A stretch of 64,000 nucleotides of DNA from Miscanthus floridulus. Taxonomy: Eukaryota; Streptophyta; Magnoliopsida; Poales; Poaceae. Both the position numbers and the translations under genes were made by a program. The notes under the pieces were generated by a model that had not been told where the DNA came from, did not search any database, and saw only the letters and a program-made list of their open reading frames with translations. Below are positions 21,824-31,960 of the stretch, one piece after another. Position 1 is the first letter of the stretch. Every line of letters begins with the position of its first letter. Location of the stretch: assembly GCF_019320115.1 (NCBI RefSeq), contig NC_089581.1:71593155-71657154 (forward strand), read 5' to 3'.

Positions 21824-23770
21824 TGAAAGGTCCTAATATAGCTAGAGGGGGGTGAATAGCCTATTAAAAACTTCTACAAAGCACTAGAGCAAATTGGTTA
21901 GTAACACAAATGGCGCAATGCAATTTTGCTCTAGCTCTATAAGGGTTGCAAGCCACCTATCCCAACAATTGTAGTTACTATGATCACTATCACATACAAC
22001 AAGCTAGATCACTACTCACTAAGCTAGTGTTCTTTCAAAGACTAACTAATGAGCCACACTAACCAAACTAACAAGCTCTCAAAGACTAACTACACTAAAG
22101 AGCTTGACAACTAGTTTGCATGAATGTAAAGGAGTAAGTAGGGTGATTATACCACCGCGCAAAGGAGTGAACCAATCACAAGATGAACACCAATTCAATC
22201 ACCAAGAGAATACCAAAGGGCAAGAGACAACTAATTTTTCTCCTAAGGTTCACATGCTTGCCAGCACGCTAGTCCCCGTTGTATCGACCAACACTTGGTG
22301 GTTCGGTGGCTAATAGGTATCACACACCTAGCCCACCACAAGAGGCACCACAAGAACATACCCACAAGTGAGGTAACTCAATGACACGAGCAATTTACTA
22401 GAGTTGCCTTTGGCACTCCGCCGGGGAAGGCACAAGACCCCTCATAAGCAACCGATCGAGGCAGAGACAATCACCAACTCTGCTCAATGATCCTCTAATC
22501 ACTGAGCTATCTAGGTGTCAGCAAACATAAAGAGTAACAAGCTTACAACTAGCCCAAATCACCCAACTAGTGCCACAAGATGATGCAACTCAATGTAATG
22601 CACTAGAGGCTCTCCAATCTCACTCAAGATGATGAAATCAATTGAACAAGTGAGTGGAGTGTGTTACTCAGCTTGCAAAGGGTGTGCACAAGTGTATGAG
22701 GTTCCAAGAGAGTGGCCAAGGCTGACCACTAGCTCTATTTATAAGCCCACAAGCAAATAGAGCCGTTACCCTTTGGAGCCACCCTCTTCGAGGGCACCGG
22801 ACACGGCGGTGGTGGCACCGCCCTAGGGGTGATGGTGCCCCTAATGGTTGAATCTAATGGCTAGTTGATTGGTCCAGCGGTCACCAGATAGGGTGGCAGT
22901 GGCACCGCCCCTAGGGTGGCGGTGACCACCTAGCCACTACCCGAGAAAATCCCTCTCTCTAGATTTTTATGGAGGTGACACCGCCCTACCAGTGGTGGTG
23001 ACCAGGCGGTGTGCCGCCCACATGACGGCGGTGTACACCAGATGCACTGGTGCCTATGCCCACGCTGCTGCTCCTCGGCCGAGTCTAGGTGGGCACCGCC
23101 CTAGGGGTGGTGGTGCCACCGGACAGGGTGGTGGTGGCCCCAACCGAACATGACACTCTTAGCCTCCTCACTCGGTCACCGCCACAAGGGTGGCGGTGCA
23201 CCGGATAGGGCATGGTGATGCCCCCGTGGTAGCACCTCGAGCCTAGCTACACCTCCTTTTCTTCACCTTTTTCATCACCTTTGCAAATGTGCTAACAATC
23301 CAAGCGTTTCACAATCACGTGCAAGTGTGTTAGCATTTTCACAATCATTTTTCAAAGGTTAATCACTTTCTCACCGATTGTGCACTAGGCCTAAGTGCAA
23401 TGCATGAAGTCCAACACCTAGTGGCACTAGATGACCGAATTGTCTACTGAAGAACCCCTCTTAATAGTACGGCCATCTATCCTAAACGTGATCACACTCT
23501 CTATAGTGTCTTGATCACCGAAACAAAATCCCTAATTATACCTTTGCCTTGATCTCCATAGGGTTTTGTTTTTCTCTTTCTTCTTTTCCAAGTTAAGCAC
23601 TTGATCATCATCACATGTGGCCATCTTATCATTTCATGTGATCAACATCACCACTTGAGTGCCACCATGCTTCACAACTTGGATTGCACCAACCTAGCTC
23701 ATATCACAACTCATGCCAAAGGTTAGTGCATAGGTTTCATCAATTATCCAAAACCAAACTAGGGTTTTCA
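21824..23770 (-). repeat. 5' LTR of the Copia element
   Basis: TGAAAGGTCC...GGGTTTTCA; it pairs with 8352-10291 along its whole length, with scattered substitutions and small indels. The same GC-rich short-block domain lies at about 22780-23230. Confidence 0.92.
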
Positions 23771-24563
23771 CCTAGAAGCATTGTCTCCTAAGCCATGACT
23801 CGCCTGCAGACCTCCTTCACCAACCTACCTCTCCAACAACAAAAACCAAGATAAGTCTTGTCCTCCTGACCCTCTTGCTTTGCTTGTCTTTGTGATTGTC
23901 TCCTTTAACCCGAGCCACCTAAGCGGTAGCTCAGCTGCACCAAGGGATTGACTGAGCTAACCACCTACTGACCTTTCTAAAGGATGACCACTGTAGAAGG
24001 ACCCCCTGAGCGAGGCAAGAAGAGGACAGACAGAGCTAGAGGACCGGGCTAGGGATCGGCAAGGCGCTAATGGAACGGCCCCAATCGCTGCGTTACTAGC
24101 TATGCCATCTTTCCCTTCTCTTGTGTCCATTTTGTTTTCTTTGCAGGTACCTGCCTATTTCCTGATCCTTCATTGGATCAAACCACCCCACCGCATGACG
24201 GTCTAGGCCCCCCCATAAGGGGCATCATTGAGGGTTCTAAGGCTAGCCCACTGAGCTTCAAGGCCGCCCAAAGCACCTAAAGTGTGAGGGACGCTCAAGA
24301 GATGAGTCCATGCGACTGTAGCCAGGATGCCTAGAAGCGTCCTGACCGTCTAGACGAGTGATGTCCGAGTATCAGCCTTGAGCTGCTCGTGGTGACCCAT
24401 CGAGGGAGGTAGCGAGCCCCCGAGTATCGATAGACAGGCTCAGGAACTATATGAGTGGCTCGGCCAAGAAGCCAAGAATCTCCCCCTGGGGGACATGACC
24501 AAGGCACAGAAAGATCGTTGTCGACAAAAGATGCTCGATAGTCCACTGAGGGGTATCCCACGA
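23771..24563 (+). mobile_element. Remainder of the gypsy internal region after the Copia insertion
   Basis: Sequence resumes with CCTAG, the copied target site, and continues GC-rich with no open frame longer than a few dozen codons. It contains T/C-rich stretches (24100-24150) like the antisense/3' regions of gypsy elements. No RT or integrase was recognised. Confidence 0.45.
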
Positions 24564-25695
24564 TGGTAGATTTGTCGGTGGAGGTGCGTGTAATCAGGAA
24601 CCGGATGGTGACACAAGGCGTAGAGACAGCGATTTAGACAGGTTCGAGCCGTCTGATCGACGTAATACCCAATGTCCTGTGTCTTTGGTGTATTGTATTG
24701 AATATGAGATGTATGTAGATGTCGACTAGGGGACCCCTGCCTCTCCTTATATACTCTGGAGGGGTAGGGTTACGAGGAAAGTATCATATTTGGTACTATA
24801 CAATATCTTGTGGTGCACGTCAACTAGTGTCGTGCACGCCTTAATCTTGTGGGCTGGGCCACCTCTGATGGTGCGGCCCATGTCTTGTCTTATGGATACC
24901 GGGGGTCATATCCCCCACAATCGTAAACTTGTGGGTCTCACAAACTTACCCGCTAGTAGCACGGGCGCGACAATCTTGGCCACCGAGGCTATTGTCGTGG
25001 CAGCCCAGCCCTTCAGGGAACGACAACCCTGAGCTAAAGGCTCATATGAGCCCCTAGAGACTTCGAGGCCCCACAATGGCCTCGAGGGTTGCGCCAGCTC
25101 CCTAGACGGAGCAACCCGACCCCTCGATCGATGGATGCTCGGGTGACGCATCACCCAAAAACCAACCAACTCCTTGGATTTGGGGTGGGAGCAGATGAGC
25201 AGTGGGCGCAATGAGGGCCCTCGTCTAAGGCTCAGCGCACTCCCCGCACCCCAATCTATGGCTGCAAAAGGTAGGCCCCAGAAGGCCGGCTCAAGAGGAT
25301 CGGGACTTGCTACCGCAGCCCTCAGAAGGGTGTGGTGCTACGGATGATCAAATGGCCCCGAGCTAGAGCCTATATGCTCTCGATCACCTGACCCACGATA
25401 GGCTTCGATCAAAAAGGAGGACGCCTCCGGGCTCAAGATCGGTAACTCCCAAACGAGTTCACCGAGCCCTCGCTCGAGTGGAAGACCTATGCGACATAGA
25501 CTCACGAAGGGGTCAGCACCATCATCGCTCGGCCCCGACAACCGAGCAACGCCCATCGAATTGGAGAAGAAGGCCCCAAGCGGGGCACATCACCCTTGTC
25601 AGCGGAAGCTGACCCCACCAAGGAGGGTTCGGTCACCAAAAGATCGAATTCAACCCTTCGTCGCCATCACACCGAGTGAGGCCACGAATTTGGAA
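24564..25695 (-). mobile_element. LTR fragment of another gypsy element (minus) with adjoining GC-rich sequence
   Basis: On the plus strand the piece begins TGGTAGATTTGTCGG and ends ATCCCCCACA near 24920. A minus-strand TATATAAGG lies at 24745-24753. The pieces GACAGGTTCGAGCCG and GGGGGTCATATCCCCC are typical of an antisense grass gypsy LTR. From 24921 to 25695 the sequence is GC-rich with repeated CCGAGC/CTCGAG-type words and no domain. No target duplication was seen, so the borders are uncertain. Confidence 0.5.
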
Positions 25696-26560
25696 GTAAA
25701 CATTGTTCATAAATTTACATATCTGTATACTATCACTTTGTTGGACGAAGAAATGACCAAAATAAAAGTTGTAGATCTTGATGAGTTCTACAACTTTTAT
25801 TTTCATGACTTTTTGGCTGAAATCATTTACTGTTTTAAAATGTTGTTTGAAGTAGTCATTTTTTGAAATTCAAATTGTAAATTGTTCAAACAAAGTCACA
25901 TGAAAAGATGGCCAAAATGAAAATTGTAGATCTCGAAAAGTTATAGAACTTTGTAGTTGACAACTTTTTTATTTGAAATCATTTGTCAAGGAAAATTATG
26001 TTTGAATTTCTCAAATTTAGAATTTAAAATTTTCAAACGACCTCGGATGGAGAAACAACAAAAACAAATATTGTAGATCTCAAAAAGTTATGCAACTTTG
26101 TAGTTGAAAACTTTTTCATTTGAAATCTTCTTGTCAAGAAAAACTATGTTTGAATTTCTCACATTTGAAATTTAAATTTTTGACCTCAAATGAAGAAGCA
26201 ACAAAAAACAGAAGTTGTAGATCTCGAAAAGTTATGTAACTTTGTAGTTGATAACTTTTTTCATTTGAAATCATCTAGTTGAGGATAATTACGTCTAAAT
26301 TTCCAACATTTGTAATTTGAATTTTTCAAACGGCGTCGGATGGACAAAAACAAAAATAAAAGTTGTAGATCTCAAAAGGTTATACAACTTTATAGTTGAT
26401 AATTTTTTTATTTGAATTTATTTTGGGTTTTAAACACTCAATTGAAATTCGGTTGAGGATAATATGAGGAGAAAGAAAATCCATTATACACATGATTGAG
26501 TGTGAGGTGCAGTGGTTAGAGGCGACTTCGACAAAGCGAGCGGATGGCTGACCGGTGGAG
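25696..26560 (+). repeat. Array of about five diverged repeats of 130-160 bp in the CACTA right subterminal domain
   Basis: Each unit has AAAGTTGTAGATCTCGAAAAG (or close), then GTTATACAACTTTGTAGTTGA-like sequence and TTTCATTTGAAATCAT. Units are near 25760, 25915, 26065, 26205 and 26355. Each contains a short inverted repeat (AAAGTTGTAGAT...ACAACTTT). Related sequence is at 43480-43570. Not coding. Confidence 0.75.
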
Positions 26561-26731
26561 GCCCTCCTAGGATTTTTTTTTTTTTTTTTTTTTTTTTGCT
26601 ATTCTTTGAGCTGGATTCGTGAGCTGCCCCTACAAATCTACGATTTGTAGAGGTGCTTTTGTAGGGAGGCTGGGCAAACCGTCCCTAGAAATGGCCAGGA
26701 GCCGCCCCTACAAATGATATTTGTAGTAGTG
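26561..26731 (-). repeat. CACTA right terminus and subterminal repeats
   Basis: A T-rich run (about 26571-26597) is followed by GCCCCTACAAATCTACGATT, TTTGTAGGGAGGC and GAGCCGCCCCTACAAATGA, and the terminus ATTTGTAGTAGTG ending at 26731. These mirror the left end at 3945-4087. Confidence 0.75.
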
Positions 26732-26950
26732 TTTACTTTCATCTAATTCCTTATTACATGGTAACCGATTCATGGCAACACTTCAAAAGTAGTTTTTCTA
26801 TCAATGTCACGGTCACACACTCACACCTAATTAGAAGTAAATGCTAAGAACTGTCCTTGATGAAATTATGTTTGGTGAATTAGATCCTAGCTCTACAGAA
26901 AAGGACGGTAGTATAATGGTAGCACATTGAGGCCTTGACAATGGCTTACG
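26732..26950. other. Short host-like spacer
   Basis: No gene is seen. Positions 26748-26815 resemble 2525-2590 (shared ATTCATGGCAACnCTTnAAAAG), which suggests that the DNA on both sides of the CACTA derives from related segments. Confidence 0.5.
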
Positions 26951-28000
26951 CCACTAAAAATGATTTTAGGGGACAAGCCTTTTTATTTTTAGAGGCTGGC
27001 AAAAATTCCATGTGTTGCCTAAAATAGTTTGGCATTTTTTGAGGCATTTTACTTATTTACAGAGATACGTTTTGTCTCTAAAAATCACCCAACAGGCCCA
27101 TTTCAAAGCTCAGAGTCCGTTGCAGCATATGCACGTGCTCTCTCTCACACCTATCGACTATAGGATGCTATCTCTAACTTCTCTCTCCCTCTCTCTCTCT
27201 CTCACCTGGCCGCCCATGCGTTCTCTCTCCTACTCACCCCATCTCTTCTCTCTCCCACACGCCTGAACACAATCCCTGTGTCGACGCTGACCCCATGCCT
27301 ACAAGCAGCAGCGCGCAGTGCACGTGAAGACCGGTGGTGCAGAAAGCACTGAAGACTGGTGGCACGCAACACATCGAAGACAGGTGGCCTGCGGCACACC
27401 GACGATTGACCAGTGCACAGGAAGACCGGCAGTGCGTAGCGCACGTGAAGGCCGGCGTACGGTGAGCCCCGCGTCTCCTCTCTCCCTCTTAATCTCATCT
27501 CTCTCCCTCCCTTTCACAGTGGAGGTGGATGCAGTGGCGACGCCTCTCCGGTTGTAGCGTGGCTCCCGATCGATGGTGGTATGTTGCGCTGCTGCGGCCC
27601 AGATCCACGAGGGCGGAACTGGTCAACGCTTCTCCGGAGTGGCCGTGGCAACCCTTATGGAACCGGAAGTGGTGCATGGGCTTCGTCCCCTTCCAGCAGT
27701 TATGGTTGCTCCCTTCCCCTTCTGGCGGAGGTGTATGGTGGCAGGGATCCGCAGGTGGCGATAGACGATGGTAGTGGCAAGGAAGGAAGGGCATGGTGGT
27801 GAAGGTGGGAGCAGGCTCAACGATGGAGCTCCGAGCAACGGCGATCTCTACAGTGACATCCATAGTGGGCTCGGTAGGCCAGGCTCACCGAGCTGTATTT
27901 TTTTTATTTTCTGTTAATTGCATTTACATATTTGGGCATTCGGCCCGCCTGTGTAAATCACGTTTTACAGTGAAAATGCAGGCGGATGGGCTGTCCACGT
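26951..28000. mobile_element. Possible CACTA-like element with a GC-rich interior
   Basis: A left end CCACTAAAAATGATTTTAGG (near 26952) resembles CACTA termini and is followed by AGAGGCTGGCAAA-type words. A CT microsatellite lies at 27183-27203 and a GC-rich, Pro/Arg-coding-like segment at 27280-27870. The latter has a tandem repeat of about 25 bp (27326-27460). The right end is not clear. The GC-rich core gives overlapping open frames on both strands but no domain. Confidence 0.4.
27326..27462. repeat. Imperfect 25 bp tandem repeat
   Basis: Units begin GAAGACCGGTGGTGCAG, GAAGACTGGTGGCACGC, GAAGACAGGTGGCCTGC, then one degenerate unit, GAAGACCGGCAGTGCG and a partial GAAGGCCGGCG. Unit length is 25-26 bp. 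Confidence 0.75.
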
Positions 28001-28874
28001 CTGGAAACACAAAGCATTTCATGTGCGAGTGGTACGTGCTTACTTAATAAATTAATGTTGATCACGTGGCTCTTGTACTTTTATCTACTTTCTTGATCGG
28101 CGAAAGGGCCTGTAGTGTGGTGGTTACAAGAGCCTCAGTATCACCTGATGCCCTACGAACCGTTCCATGGTGTAGGAGCTTTTAATTTGAAGTCACTCGT
28201 GGAGCTCTATATACATAGTATGGTAACGGATCTTCTTTCAGTTCATATGTATTGCTTTTGTTTCTTAACGTGGCGGTGTGTTTGTGGCCATGGTGTCTTA
28301 TCATCACTTGACAACCAACTCGTGGCTATCTTGGTAACATGGTTTCTCAACCCTTGAGAGGCCAGGTCGCCCTCATCATGCCAATTAAACCCTAGGACTC
28401 CACATGGACAATTTTGTTTGATGGACAATGGCCGGACTCCAAAAGATAGGTGTAGCAGGTGGACAACTGTGTGGGCACAACCGCACAAAGGACTTCACCA
28501 TGATGTTATAATGTACCGTAGTATATGAGTGAGCAATGTTGTCCCTTTTTGCACATTGTTAGGGTGTGCTGACTGCATTTCGTCTATCTGCAATATATAT
28601 AATGGGGATTACCATGCTCAATTTTCAAAGTTACTGCATACTGCTCTAGCGTGTCTTGCCTTCTTTGTACAGAAGCTTACCTAGGTGATACTTCCAAGCA
28701 AGCGAGCCAGACTTTGTAGTAAAGTTTCCCGTTTTTGGCATCATTGCTCATGAGGTTGCAAAAAGTTAATGTAATCTTTGTGCATAGCATGTATAGAAAG
28801 TGTTCTTGAATCATAGGGTTACACGCATGCCATTGAATTATGGATTAGGATCAATAGCAGAGTTGCTTGCTTAT
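28001..28874. other. Intergenic, no gene seen
   Basis: Nothing coding was recognised. Part of the segment (28250-28330 and 28670-28765) shows old similarity to 30410-30540, 31256-31380 and 32070-32180. Confidence 0.5.
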
Positions 28875-30322
28875 CACTACGGGAAACCAAAATATTCCTG
28901 TGGGTAAGGAATCGCCCGACAGAAAAATTATATTTGTCCTGTTGGTTTTCATAAAACGCACAAAAAAATAGTAAAACTAACAGAGAAATTACAATTATCC
29001 TGTGTGACACCATAGCACCGACAGGAAAATTTGAATTGTTTTGTCGGTCACTATGGTACCGACAGAGAAATACTAATCGTCATGTGCCTAGAGTCTTATC
29101 CGGTACCCAACCTAGGCCTGGGCCTTGACGGCCTTTCAACCAGCCCGAAAGAGGGCATGCTTAGCCCGCGTGTGTATATAATTCGGTGTGCCCAAACCCT
29201 AGCCGCACACAGCAACCTGTCCTGCCACATCCAGCCGCCGCCGCACACAGTTTCTCGTCCCAGCCACTGCTCCTGCTACTCCTAGCGGTTGGGGCGGCGG
29301 ATCCGCGACCGTGGCATCCCAATCCAGCGAGCAGAGGCATGGATCTAGGCGGTGGCAGCGGCGGGGGCGCCAGCTGCGAGTAGGACGAGACCACGACAGC
29401 GGTCGGCGTCCACTACCGTGCGCTCGGAGTGGTGCAGGATTATGGCGACGACGAAGTGTATCTCGTCTTGGCCAGCACCACACCGTACTGTTGGCACTGC
29501 TCTCCTTGGGCCCACTCTCTGAGCACGACTTCCCCGCCGTCTTCACCGCCATCTCCGGCAAGAACCTAGTGCTTTTCCTATTGTGATTTTTTTTATCTTC
29601 GTTGTGTTCACTTTGCAATCTGTATTTTGCTTTTGTAAAGGTGCTGATCAATTGTCTACGGTATTACCTCCGAGGGCCTGAGACAAGATGAAGACAATTA
29701 TTCATAGTTGTGTTGTCGAACCTTCCTAGTACTCTATTAAATTCAGAAACTTCAAACTTGTGATGCATTTGATTCCTATTACAAGGAATGTTGTGTGACT
29801 GTAAGTTGGTACAATCCATTTGCATGTAAAACTCAGTCGTGGGCTGTGCTGTTTTCTGTGATGAATGAAATAAATAAAAGAGCATTCCACATCTAGCCAT
29901 GTGTGCCCTTGTAATGTGATAAATGTATTATGTTGCTATATAAATGTTTGAAATTAAATAAGAGATTTTGTGGATTTAAATTAAATTTTTCGATCAACTA
30001 ATGTATTGGTTGATGGCAAACTGATTTTTCTGACGGTACCTTCACATTTCCCTGTCGGTGACTCAGGACAGGGATAGAATTCTAGGCCTGGTTTCCTGAG
30101 AATTTTCCTGTCGGTGACCAGAAAATTTTCTGTCGACACCAAACCGACAAGAAAACTGGTGAACCGACAAAAAAATTGTTCACCGACAAAAAAAATATTT
30201 CTCTGTCTCCTTAGTTCTGTCTGTAAACTGACAGGGAAATTGATTTCCTATTTTTTCGTTGGTATTTTGTATTTTCTTGTCGGTTTTGCACCGACAGGGA
30301 AATTTTGGTTTCCAGAAGTATG
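28875..30322. mobile_element. Non-autonomous CACTA-type element
   Basis: The left end is CACTACGGGAAACCAAAATA. The right end, read inverted, is TACTTCTGGAAACCAAAATT, a mutated form of the same terminus. Both flanks carry many copies of CCGACAGGGAAATT-type subterminal repeats (28915-29075 and 30025-30305). No transposase is present. The interior from about 29180 to 29590 is GC-rich and gene-like. Confidence 0.75.
29186..29590 (+). pseudogene. Probable captured gene fragment in the CACTA element
   Basis: A leader-like AAACCCTAGCCGC stretch is followed by a GC-rich segment with an ATG at 29339 (MDLGGGSGGGASCE) that stops after 14 codons at a TAG. Another frame stays open from 29311 to 29586. 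The sequence then turns T-rich (from 29583) like an intron. The composition differs sharply from the AT-rich subterminal DNA. No protein family was recognised. Confidence 0.4.
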
Positions 30323-31924
30323 ACTGCATATCTAGATAGCCTCTGGGATCCAATCTTTCTATATGAATTTTTTGTGACATAATCGTCTGTATCATTTTTC
30401 TATTAGTACTTGTTGCTTTCCTTGAAATCCATCCACGTGGCCATACACAAAGCTCCATCTAGGTTATTTTCGTTCCTATAATGTTTTTTGTCGAATTGCC
30501 TTGCTTGGCAACAATTTGGTGGCTATCTTCGGACTTGGTTTTGTTCCATGCAAAAAAAGGTCATTGTCATGTTCAACGAAACTTGTACTCATGCATGCAT
30601 GCATGATCTTGACAATTTTGGGTGTATTATTGATATTACATAGTTTTCCATGCATGTAGCGTCTCAGACTTTGGTTACACAATTTTTCTTGCAAAAACCT
30701 AACTTTGGCACTGCAAAGTTGCCCTTTTTTCCAGAAAGAAATCAGCAAGAAATGCACGCGGTGGTAACTGCATGAGGTTTAAGTTTGATGGAGCGATTGA
30801 TTAAGACCATGACAAGATATGTGTGTTTGCACGTTGCGACTGCCTGCTGCAAGTTCCATGTGGCTTTACAAGGTTTGTATACTAGGTTATTACGAGACGA
30901 TGTAAGTGGCTGTGTCAGTGAATATTATTTTGCATTTCCGGTTTGATTGTATTTTTATGGTTCTCCCCAATTCTAAATTATAAATTGTTTTAGCTTTTCT
31001 AGATACATAGAGCATGTATTGGATAGGAAACTGGTGGGAGATTTGCTTGGACCAGGCAGATCACACAGGCGGTTGATTTCCAAACGCCTGAGGCTGAATC
31101 TACTTGCCTGAGTGAGCCTCCCTAGGCCAGACCCAAATCAAATAGTCTTAGCTTTTGCTATGTACCTAGATATGCATTATATCTAAATATATATAGAAAA
31201 TACACTTGTAATTTATTAGATGTGAGAGAGTATATAATATGCATTCACTTGAAACATGTTGCTGCTAGCTCTCTTTGTCTTGCTTATTTTGGAAACCCAT
31301 TCGTGGACAAGGTTCTTTGTTCAATTGCCTAGCTATAGCTTGGCAGCTAGCGCCGACTCGTGGCTATCTTTGTTCCTCACCAGTTTATTACATGTACACA
31401 TCATCCACCCAGAAAAAGTCCCGGTCGCGTCGTGTCAAAACCAGTTTTGGATTCCATCCCGGCACATATCTTGTATTTAATTGCTGATGATTCAGCGTCT
31501 TTTCAGTAATGGAAATGCTTTCCCCTCAAAAAAAAAAACTAGGACTTATCTTGCTACTGCCGGAAACCAATATTCCTAACTGGTACTATGTAGAGAAAGG
31601 AAAAAAGAGAGGCAGATGTCTACTAGAAGAGAGTGATTTAACAGGAATTGCCCATCGTGTACACTGATGAGCGATCGTGCTGCATGTATGTATATATATG
31701 TGGTCCTGGCACTCTCTCCTTTGCATTGTTTGTTTCCTTTGGTTGCATCCAGCAGTCACGCAAGGACTTCCCGTCTTTTCGTTTCGTCGTAAACGGTCGT
31801 GGATTATTTACTGCTGGCTGGTTTGACTGATTTGATGTGAAAGAAAAATATTGTTCCAGTTTATAATCCACGATCGTATACGATCGTATAAGCCCAGCCG
31901 AACATGCTAGCGTGCTGAAAGCAC

Positions 31925-31960
<36 letters not shown>

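Larger units (their letters stand above)
8352..23770 (-). mobile_element. Copia LTR retrotransposon, SIRE/Maximus-like, nested in the gypsy element
   Basis: Two LTRs of 1940 and 1947 bp (8352-10291; 21824-23770), both TG...CA, bound a minus-strand element. The primer-binding site complementary to initiator tRNA-Met (TGGTATCGGAGCC on the minus strand) is at 21811-21823, and the polypurine tract (AAAAAGGGGGAGAT) is at 10292-10305. The order on the minus strand is gag, protease, integrase, foreign insertion, RT/RNase H. Flanking 5-mers are CCCAG and CCTAG, a target duplication with one change. All reading frames are broken. A Tat-like gypsy fragment replaces the N-terminal part of RT. Confidence 0.9.
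3945..26731. mobile_element. CACTA-type transposon carrying nested retrotransposons
   Basis: The left end reads CACTACTACGGAAATGATTT and the right end, inverted, reads CACTACTACAAATATCATTT. Both ends are followed by subterminal repeats of the type GCCGCCCCTACAAAT (left 3995-4080, right 26625-26720), a hallmark of CACTA elements. Flanking trinucleotides are TTC (left) and TTT (right), so the target duplication is imperfect. No CACTA transposase was found. The inside is filled by gypsy and Copia elements and by a right subterminal domain (25700-26600). The two ends could in principle belong to different copies, but orientation and repeat content match. Confidence 0.7.

Noticed and set aside
25756..26410. 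CRISPR-like array
   Set aside because: Units are long, diverged and adjacent to CACTA subterminal repeats in a plant genome; there are no uniform short repeats with unique spacers.
27495..27863. Minus-strand 122-codon frame with plus-strand frames over the same region
   Set aside because: Open frames on several frames at once reflect GC-rich composition; no recognisable domain or splice structure supports a gene.
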